Position numbers and translations under genes: made by a program
Source: Symsagittifera roscoffensis
Taxonomy: Eukaryota > Xenacoelomorpha > Acoela > Convolutidae
Direction: 5' to 3'
DNA: 64,000 nucleotides
Assembly: GCF_963678635.1 (NCBI RefSeq)
Contig: NC_087064.1
Coordinates: forward strand, 43,953,159 to 44,017,158
The notes under the pieces: model-generated
The model's database searches: none
Told to the model about the DNA's origin: nothing
Seen by the model: the letters and a program-made list of their open reading frames with translations, nothing else
Part shown: in pieces, positions 56,035-64,000 of the stretch
How the letters are laid out: the number at the start of each line of letters is the position of its first letter
Position numbering within the stretch: position 1 is the stretch's first letter

Positions 56035-57306
56035 TCAAAATTGTCCAAACGCAGCAGAGACATTGATCACTGGCGAGGCAATTGTGTTCGCGTGATTAGA
56101 TAATGAAGCATTTGAATTAGCAGCGACGCAGTTGTTTAAAGTTGCTACGAGTTGTTGAGCTGAGGCAGCGGACATTGTCGGGGCTCCTGGAGCAGCCGAG
56201 GCGCCCAACGACATACCCCCGGCCATTTTTACTGCTGCGTTAATAAATGACCCTGAGGCGGCAATTGTGGCAGGCGATTTAGGCGTAACAGGCGTGCCCA
56301 TGTTCGGAAAAGCGTTCACATGAGGGTCACCGAAGCCTGGCAAAAATCCACTGAGTCCTGGACTGGCTTTGCCCTTTTGCACTATGCTTCGGATTTTCTT
56401 CTGTGCACTCTAAAAAACAACATTAAAGTCTAGCATCAAATACAAAAGCAAAATTTCTATTACAGGCAAGAGAAGGGAAGAGATGAGAAGCGATAGGACA
56501 GATGTTAGGAGGAATCCAAAACAAACAGCCCGGACCTGAAGAGCCCAGAAGTGTCCGAGCAACTTGACCAACATCACGTCACTGTTATCTTTACAGTCCG
56601 CGTGATGAATCATACCATTCAACAGCATTGCACAATTAGCTGCTGATGCGGACTTATTACACGAGGAGCAACCCATATCCTCTAGAGTATTGGCCATCGG
56701 AACCTCGATAATTGCATGTGATTCCCGCTGCAATTCCAGCACCTTTTTGCCTTGCTTGCCGATTATCCTGCCCACCATGATGACAGGAATAGGCAGTTCT
56801 ACGGTGACTATGGGCCACTCGCCTTGAGTGAAGCCGTCAGTCCTTAACTTCTCAATTATCAGCCACTGTGCTTTCCACTGGGCGTCAGGGGTACCTACTA
56901 CTGTTATACGTCTTTGATCCTTCAAACCAAACATCAAAATAGAAAAATATTTCAACAGCCTTAATTCTAGGCTTATGACCCATCGGTGTAAAATTGGGCA
57001 TGCACGAAAAATAATCAATACTAACAGGGATTTGAAAAGTGGGAAAAATCGTTGAATTTATCGGCCATCCACGTAGTTGAAAAACGATGAAGGGGAGCGA
57101 CAATTAGGCGTGGCCAACAATGGGACAAAAACACGTCAGTATCAGGGATAGACTTAATGAACCTGATGATCACTTTGCGTGTCCACTGTGACTTGTGCCT
57201 GGGACAGCTGTTTAATCATGTGGATGTTCGCTCCCCTGTTGCCAATGATAGCACCAACCGCACCATGGTGAATATACATGTAGGTCGTTTCCTGGACCAT
57301 CACTGG
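56035..57306 (-). CDS. IGF2BP-like: IGF2BP/IMP-like RNA-binding protein, last three exons (KH3, KH4, C-tail)
   Basis: Exons on the minus strand, all phase 0: 57306-57163 (KH3: HHGAVGAIIGNRGANIHMIK), 56919-56536 (end of KH3, RRITVVGTPDAQWKAQ, and KH4 with GRIIGKQGKKVLELQ), and 56409-56035 (AQKKIRSIVQKGK then an Ala/Ser/Asn-rich tail ending SAAFGQF). In total 300 residues are visible. The VxxGTPxAQxKAQ and GxIIGKxGKxVxELQ signatures and the HFxALQ/AQxKIRxIVQ join are those of the IMP family, which binds mRNA through KH3-KH4 to control localisation, stability and translation in cytoplasmic granules. KH4 carries an extra Cys-containing loop of about 25-30 residues between IIEVP and DNSDVMLVKLLGHF. 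The KH3 donor (CAG/GTTCAT) is weak. Upstream exons are not seen before 64000. Confidence 0.87.
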
Positions 57307-59314
57307 CTAAACGTCAGCAACCCCATATAGTGTATAAGGCAGTAAAACCTTTCGAAGAAGGTCAACCATATTTCTTTCACCAAAATGTTATTTTTACCAT
57401 TTATATGTTTTTGTCTACTGGCTAATTAAATAAAATTTTGGATATAATAAAATTGGTTCCAAGCCAATTACGGTAGAATTTGTTTTTTAGCGCCAATTTG
57501 AGAATCAAGAACTTTCTGCAAAAAACTGAAATTTTTTTGAATTTTTATAACGACTTTTGTTCGTTTTTGTGGTCATTTTTCTACAAAATCTGTTTTCCAT
57601 TTGGCCTATTTCATCACTATGATTGTCTAATATATCGAATGTTTTTTTTTCGTTCAGATCTTTTATCACACCACGCATAAAAACGACACTAATTTGAAAA
57701 AAAAACTTTTTTGTATTTTTTTAAAATAGCTTCTCTAATGAAATAAAAAAGAAATAAAATTTTTTTGAGAATCTAGAAATTTCTCAAAGACCTGATATCT
57801 TTCATGAAATTTTTAAGGCATAGCTAGTTTGCAAGGATGCTTCCCGCAACTGTTGCCTCAGTGAAACCCTTAAGGTTAAATTCGATCGGTTAAGTATTCC
57901 AGAGAGTTTAAAAAAATGTCAAAAAACGGACAAGAAGTCAAAACACTGATTTTACGAGGGCCATAACTTTTTTTGTAAGAAAATTTGGACGACCCCGCTT
58001 ATACAGGAGAACTTCTATAAGCCCCTCCTTTTGATTGAACCCAAAATCTCAGGCGTCTAAAAAACGCAAAACACATTTTCATAATACCTGTTTTTATCAA
58101 ACAGGAATTGTAATAAACAAAATAACAGTTGTCAGGATTGAATGGAACGTTGTATGCAAGGCAGATTAACTAATGAGTACACATTTTTTCTTCAGACTTA
58201 ACAGTAAAAAAGCACGCAGTTAGCCATATTAGCATGTAAATTACACTGAAAATGCTTTTTTTGAAAAAAAAGGTTAACATGGAGAAGCGCCCATTTTGCA
58301 CGCATTAAGTTAGATGATTTTTTGAACCAACGTACTTGAAGAAAAAACTTTAAATATACTTCAACAAGAAATACTTCTCCCACTTTTGAAATTTCAGAAG
58401 AATTTAACACCAGCAAGCTGGAGCACCCCTCATAGAGCTGCCAGTGTTCTGACTTGGCTTAAATGAAAGTTCGAGAACCGCATTCATTTCTCACAAACAG
58501 GTATTCTGTGGCGTCCTCCAGATTCCGGACTTGAATCCTCTCGACCATTGTTACTCGAGTTCAGAAGTTGAAAAAGAGAACCCATTGAAAATTAATTGAA
58601 TTTATTGATTGCATTGGAAAAAAGTCGACTAAATCCGCGTGTAGCTCAAAATGTTGGAAAACTAACACAATCTATTTCAAATGACGGTGGACAAATCCAA
58701 CAACTTTCGGAAAAATGCGAATAAATTTTGACAGCCGCGAAGCAGAGCTTCGCAACACTTGCGATAAAGCACACATATAAAAAAAACTTGCCGGAAAAAA
58801 ATTTAAAACGTTGAAAAACATTTGGTGAACCGTTGGTGAACCGAAATTTTTGTATTTCTTGATAAAAAACAACTAAGGGCCCCACTAAGGCTGGAGGTAC
58901 GTGTTTGATAATTTTTGAATTTCTTATACTGATGCGGGAGAAAATGCGTAATTTCAAGACTTATCGTCGACAAATCCAAAATTGGACTTTCCGAAATTCA
59001 TTAAATTTTTCTATAAAAAAGCAGGTCGTGGGGACTAAGTAGAGAAGAGTCTCAAAACCGGGTTTCCCGATTGAACACAGCCTGAGAATAGGCAGGGTAG
59101 TTCTCGCGTAACTATCCAAAAAACGGTCAAAGCTTCAAAATTTTGACTTGTTCTAGGCATAGCCAATTATAAAGATAGGCTTTGAAAAACCCGTTAATTC
59201 GATCAAACCTATGACATCAGATTTGGCAGGATAAAGTCCAAGAACAAATAATGAAAAATTTGGCATTTCCGAGAATCATGGCCTTTTGTATAGAAAAATT
59301 TGAGCGTAGCCGCT
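57307..59314. other. Intron/upstream DNA of the IGF2BP-like gene with dispersed repeats
   Basis: AT-rich. It contains a repeat (GGGCCATAACTTTTTTTGTA… CCGCTTATACAGGAGAAC, near 57958-58012) related to 59270-59315 and 61258-61300. A SINE-tail phrase GCGAAGCAGAGCTTCGCAAC occurs at 58737-58756. No exon is recognised. Confidence 0.45.
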
Positions 59315-61220
59315 TATCATCATCATCATCATCAACGTTTTGTGTCTTTTTCCCGTGCTACACGGGGTTAGACAACAATGCCTTCCACAAATCCCTGTCC
59401 ATGGCTTCCTCCTTTTTCAGTCCCAGCAAGGATAGGTCTTCCTCTATTGTTTTGTCCCATGTCTTCTTCGGCCTACCCTTTGATCTGGGTCCGGGGACAC
59501 AAACGTTTGTTAGCGCATTTGCAAGGAGCACGCTCCTCTGAGTGTGCCCGAACCACCGAAGACGGGACCTCCTCAAATAAATGTCTAGATGGTCAATACC
59601 GCAACGCTCATAAATAGAACGAGAAGCGATCATATGTAGGTCAGTACCAATTACCCATCGCAGTACTTTAAGTTCCGTTGATCTCAATATTTTAAAATTT
59701 GAGTCTGTCATTGACCAAGTTTCAGCTCCATATAACAACACTGGACGCAGACAGCTCTTGTAGATCAAAACCCGCGGAACAAGTGGAAGATTCTTATCCA
59801 ATAAGAGTCTGGATAGTTCTCTAAACTTCAACCAGAAGGAATTTATGCGGGCTCGCACAGCAGTTTCCACCTTCCCATCCGGATGAAGCATGTCCCCCAG
59901 ATATTTGAACTGACCCACCTTTTCAATTTCACCATCTGCAAGTGTGATTTTACTATCTGTTGCCTTGGATTTGGGATTCTGGCAAACTTTGCAAACAAAG
60001 GTTTCAGAGAGGCGTTGGCTTGCCCGCAAGCCACTGCACCTTCTGTGTACCCATAGCCTGCATGAAGTACACATCATAGAATTACTACCGACCCCTTTGC
60101 TGCAAACCCCACAAGGGTAATCACCCGACTTTATGGTCTTTCCCTCTTCCCCGGTAACCATTAACTTCGTTTTGTCCATGTTAACTTTCATGCCATTTGA
60201 TTCAAAAATTGTTCTCCACTTTGCAAACTTTTGCAACACGCCCTCGAAGGTCTCACTTGTCAGCACCAAGTCGTCTGCAAACAGAATTTCCCATGGAATT
60301 CCGTCACCACATTCCTTGGTGAGTTCTTCAATTATCAGAATGAAGAGCAGTGGACTCAAGACAGAGCCCTGGTGCACACCAGTGTTGACCTGGAATTGGT
60401 TTGACCTTTGATTTCCTCGCCTCATACAGGAGACCGAGTTTCTGTATAACGACATGACCGTTTTGACTAGATTCTCAGGGACGTATTGTCTCCTAAGAGA
60501 CCACTCGATCAAATATCTTGGTACTTTATCGAAGGCTTTTTCTAAGTCTACAAAGACATGATAAAGCTTTTGTTTCTTTGCTAAGAACTTTTCCTGCAAC
60601 CTACGGAGCAGATGAATAGCATCGGTTGCACTTCGGTTAGGCATAAAGCCTCTTTGTCTGTCATTTATCGATACAATGCCGCGAAGGCGTGATTCGATGA
60701 CACGCTCAAAAACCTTCATAGGGTGCTCTAATAGGCGAATCCCCCTGTACGATCCACATAGCAAGGGGTCCCCTTTTCCTTTGTAGATGGTCACGGTATC
60801 ACTCGTACACCACTCATCCGGGATTTTCCCCGAGTCAATGACACTTTGTAGAACGCTTGTCAAGACAGAGAAATTGGATGCGTCCAAGGCTTTCAGCATT
60901 TCAGCCGTTATGGACGATGGTCCGGGTGTTTTACCGTCAGATGAATGCATAACTGCCTTGCCAACTTCAGTTTCGGTAATTTCCCTGATAGGCCCATGGA
61001 TGGGAAGAGAGTCCATCATAGAACCGATGGCTGGTTTGGAAGAGAGCGAGTCAAAATACTCGCGCCATCTTTCGAGGACATCAGTCACGTCAGTGAGGAG
61101 TATGCCACTTTCGTTCTTAATGAATTTACCTCCCCGAACATCATGACTTTCGGTAGCTGTGCATCTAGCCAGTCGGAACCGCTTATGCAGACGAGATTCA
61201 CTTGGGAGGGGTGTTCTCGA
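59315..61220 (-). mobile_element. Non-LTR retrotransposon RT ORF with internal PHD finger, 5' truncated
   Basis: An uninterrupted minus-strand frame from about 61220 (576 codons from 61088 to 59358). RT motifs: DGKTPGPSSITAEML, GSYRGIRLLEHPMKVFERV, motif A FVDLEKAFDKVP (179-190), TGVHQGSVLSPLLFILI, and motif C ILFADDLVLTSE (FADD 270-273). Then a PHD-type finger (C326, C329, C340, C343, H348, C351, C366, C369) sits before the thumb FKYLGDMLHPDG. The C-terminus has LRPVLLYGAETWSM and GRPKKTWDKTIEEDLSLLGL. The 3' end is a short UTR ending in a GAT/ATC trinucleotide run (plus-strand CATs 59319-59334), as in RTE-like clades. The upstream endonuclease is missing. The open frame suggests a fairly young copy. 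Confidence 0.9.
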
Positions 61221-62369
61221 GAAACGGTCAGAAAAATCAAACCTTTGACCATTCGAAGGGCCATATCTTTATGTCTGAAAAAAATTGGGCCTAGCCGCTT
61301 ATGCAGTAAAGCTTTTCGAATCCGTTCTGTTCGTTGAAAGCAAAATCTCAGATTTGACAGTATCTTTTGAGAAAAAATGTCAAAAACATGGGCCAAATTT
61401 TTCCCTACATACGTTTTCGAAGGCTGTAGACAGAGGGGTAGTGTAAGGAGATACTTTTTCAGCAGAAGAGTTTTTGATAGACATTTATGCAAAAAAGTGA
61501 AAAAATTTTCCGGAGCGTCTCAAAACAAAATAAAGAAACCCAAACCCCGAACATTTTCAAAATACCTGTTTTTATCAAACAAGAAATCTAGGAAAACATG
61601 CCAAGCAAGTCATTTGAGTTTAAAAAATGGCAATGGAACAAAACTTCCGAAGCGGAAACCAAGCCGACAATCTATAAGCAGACACCGTTGAGCCGAAAAC
61701 CAAAAAGAGTTTATAAGAAAATTTTAAAAAGTTTCAAGCTCCCCTTGAAATTACAATGCAACACACAAGCAACTACCATGACAATTGCTAACAGCACACA
61801 AAAAACTCAGTGATGTGGCAACTAAGCCGACAAAACATAAGTAGACAAACGAAAGTCCGACAATTCAATTTTTGCCACAAATATTTCTTCAATTGCATAC
61901 ATACTGAAAAGAAAACAAGGTCCCATCAGCAGTCGAACCCCCGGCCTTAGGGTGCAAAAGCAAGGCGTTAGCTCTAGGACAAATGCAAAGGAGCCCGGAA
62001 AGTTTCAACCTTCAATAAAAAAAGCAAGTTTACGTAAGTTTGTAAGAAAAATAGTTTGCGGTAAAAAAAGTCTAATTCCCGATTACAAGACACTTGCGTT
62101 CGCAATCATAGTAAATGATAATATCTATTCTAGCTGCTTAGAAAAATTCGAAGCTTTTTCTGTTACTGATCGAAGTGAAACTTTTGATATTTTCGAACTA
62201 TCGATTCGTAAGGTAAGCATTTTTATTGCAATTACGGCGTGTTTGTGTGACTCGTTTCTTATGAAATTTCTGGCGAATTGCTAAAGAAAAGGCTATTTAA
62301 TGATTTTCAATGGTCGCAATGGAGATATGTCTGCAGCTGGTTTTTGGATCTTGCTTAAGTGTTCAATTC
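61221..62369. other. AT-rich dispersed repeat DNA
   Basis: Contains a relative of the CCGTTGAGCCGAAAACCAAA repeat (near 61686) and a tRNA-box-B-like GGGGGTTCGACTGC (minus strand, near 61942-61929) with a weak box A, possibly another SINE head. No supported gene. Confidence 0.4.
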
Positions 62370-62880
62370 AATATCTCAAGAATTTTTTTCAAAAAAATGA
62401 ACAAATGGCTTTCTCAAAAGCGGCTGTAACACTTTTCGAAAAATCGTCAACAGGCACTATAATTGACAAAAAAACATACGAATAGGAAACCTTGAATCGT
62501 GCAGTGCCACAAAGGATAGTTCAAGGACGAAAAATTTTCACCCTCTATGTTAAAGATTTCCATTCTATTTTAAATTATCAAAATCAAGCAATTCAATTTG
62601 CAGATGATACCAGCCTGACAGTGAGCCAAAAATCTTCAAAATTATTGCAGGAGCACACAAAAAAATGCTAGATGAGGCCGAAGCTTACATTTAAAAGAAG
62701 CCTGACAGTGAGCCAAAAATCTTCAAAATTATTGCAGGAGCACACAAAAAAATGCTAGATGAGGCCGACGCTTACATTTAAAAGAAGCATCTCTTTCAAT
62801 TCCGATAAAACAGAATTTCTTTTATATAACTGTAAAAATAGTATAGACTCACTTTTTCATATTGACCACGAAATTAAAGT
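62370..62880 (+). pseudogene. Degenerate non-LTR RT fragment with internal tandem duplication
   Basis: The plus strand shows remnants AAVTLFEKSSTG…DKKTY, then VPQRIVQGRKIFTLYVKDF (RT block with the G-V-P-Q-G-S-V-L-G-P-like phrase) and QAIQFADDTSLTVSQKSSK (FADD). The part from the FADD end onward is duplicated in tandem (about 86 bp: 62614-62699 and 62700-62786). Stops interrupt it. Confidence 0.75.
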
Positions 62881-64000
62881 TTGAACCTGTTGAAGTCTGT
62901 TAGAATCATTCTTGAGTGTTCATAGCTTATAAAAAATTTATCGGACAACGTATTAAACTTTTGAATCAATTCTGACCTTCAATTTTTCAATTTTGAATTA
63001 AACCGAAACACTTAATGAAGTTTCGCGTTTTCCTTTTTGTCGTCGTTTTTTTGCTCTAAAAATTACATGGCAAATCGTCGTTGAAAGAAAAAGTTATTTA
63101 AATTCGGTTCTTGAAATTTTGCAAAAATTGGCTCTTTTTCGTTTTTTCGTTCCTCCCCCCCCCCCCAAATTTGTTCAAACTGTTCGATTGTTATGAAAAT
63201 TGGCATACGGACTAATAAGGCCATGGCAACCAAATTTGGTCTCCTTAATCAACCTTGTAAAACCACTCGCTTGCACCATAAAATTGATGCTCGTGTGAGG
63301 TGGGTGGGGGAGGAAAAAGAGCCCAAAAAGAAATTCTCCAAAAAAGAGAAATCGTTTTGTATTCAAATGCAGTTATGAAAATTCGATTGCAGTTTTAACC
63401 CCATTTCACAGTCTCAAGGTCAGAAATATTTAAAACGTTGACCAATAACTTTGTTATAGCTTTTTTAATTAGTAGCAAAAATTTCGAACAAACATAAATT
63501 TGAAAGAATCCTGAAATTTAAAAGATCTTTTTCAGACAACTTTTGCATGCAAAAACTAATTTTTCAGACAGAAAGTATGTCTCTTTGTCACCTAAAAATT
63601 GCTCAAAACGGGCATATTGCTCTTTTAATTATTTCTCTATAACAAATCGATTGGGAAACGTTTTACATTTGAAATAATTCCAATCTTCAAGTTGAAAATA
63701 ATTAGAAATAGTTTTTTGCAGTTTCGTTGATGCTTTATTGCCGGCGTTTTACTGCTCTTATTTTAAAAAAAAATTGCATCGCCGATTGCTGCTGAATGAA
63801 AATTATTTTGAAGTTAAGGGCTTGAAGTTATATTCAACACAGAGGTAACAATTAGTCACCGTTTTCCATTTTATAACATCGCGTTTGAAGCACAATCAAT
63901 AGTCAAATTATTATCACGAAGGCCTAAGTGTCGGACGCACAAGGCTAAAAAAAATTACTTCGCAACCACGTGGCAAAAATCAGCTCTAAAATTTTCAACA
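62881..64000. repeat. AT-rich DNA with second G-tract repeat copy
   Basis: 63125-63320 carries a C-run (63153-63166) and, opposite, GGTGGGTGGGGGAGGAAAAA, related to the 53.9-54.4 kb repeat. No gene is recognised to the end of the window. Confidence 0.5.

Noticed and set aside
4100-57306. The 4.1-kb RRM exon as the N-terminus of the IGF2BP-like gene
   Set aside because: Both are on the minus strand, but the RRM lies downstream of the KH gene's stop codon, so it must be a separate gene.
63175-63366. Relationship between the 63-codon frame here and the N-terminus of the polymerase frame
   Set aside because: The similarity (SGFTRL..TK..C.GLI) comes from the shared G-tract repeat, not from a shared protein.

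Overview
This window is nuclear DNA from a metazoan, most likely an aquatic invertebrate; I cannot name the species. The evidence is spliced genes with consensus introns (PLAC8-domain protein, a single-RRM protein, an IGF2BP/IMP-like KH protein), an SPFH+SCP2 stomatin-like (STOML1/UNC-24-type) gene, tRNA-derived SINEs, and several retroelement classes. The background is AT-rich, with long stretches of poly-A/T and dispersed repeats. There is no prokaryotic signal: no operons of known families, no Shine-Dalgarno pattern, no rRNA.

Layout. 0-5 kb holds two small spliced minus-strand genes (PLAC8 at 0.9-1.7 kb, a 92-aa RRM protein at 3.8-4.4 kb) with a 29-bp minisatellite between them. 5-11.9 kb is AT-rich with scattered tRNA-derived SINE-like copies. 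11.9-17.6 kb is a decayed Ty3/gypsy LTR element on the minus strand whose reverse-transcriptase domain is deleted. 19.65-32.55 kb is three head-to-tail copies of a ~4.2-4.4 kb unit. Each unit has an STOML1-like gene (only the third intact), a Lys-tRNA-type SINE, a GATA microsatellite and an internal array of ~160-bp repeats. 32.8-36.9 kb is a nest of retroelement pieces. It includes a Penelope-like element with a PHD-type zinc finger inside its RT domain and a hammerhead-like sequence downstream, two copies of a ~265-bp structured repeat, and a duplicated non-LTR RT fragment.

37.8-43.8 kb is the most unusual region: three long, intronless, uninterrupted minus-strand ORFs (>=345, 1034 and about 591 aa). 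They are packed almost end to end, have a base composition unlike their surroundings, and show no similarity that I can recognise. They run into a 200-N assembly gap. The organisation looks viral or like that of a large mobile element, but I cannot assign a family.

44-48.7 kb is repeats (a MITE-like insertion, a foldback-like inverted repeat, a SINE). 48.8-53.9 kb is a broken family-B DNA polymerase of the type carried by self-synthesising or virus-like elements. Its palm and C-terminal part is triplicated in tandem (1,514-bp period). 56.0-57.3 kb carries the last three recognised exons of the IGF2BP-like gene (KH3, KH4, tail). 59.3-61.2 kb is a 5'-truncated but otherwise open non-LTR retroelement, also with a PHD-type finger in its polymerase. 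The remainder is AT-rich dispersed repeat with RT relics.

The genes do not form a pathway. The host genes are independent, and most of the window is mobile or duplicated DNA. Two independent threefold tandem duplications and two unrelated retroelements with a zinc finger inside RT are the themes that stand out besides the unidentified block.
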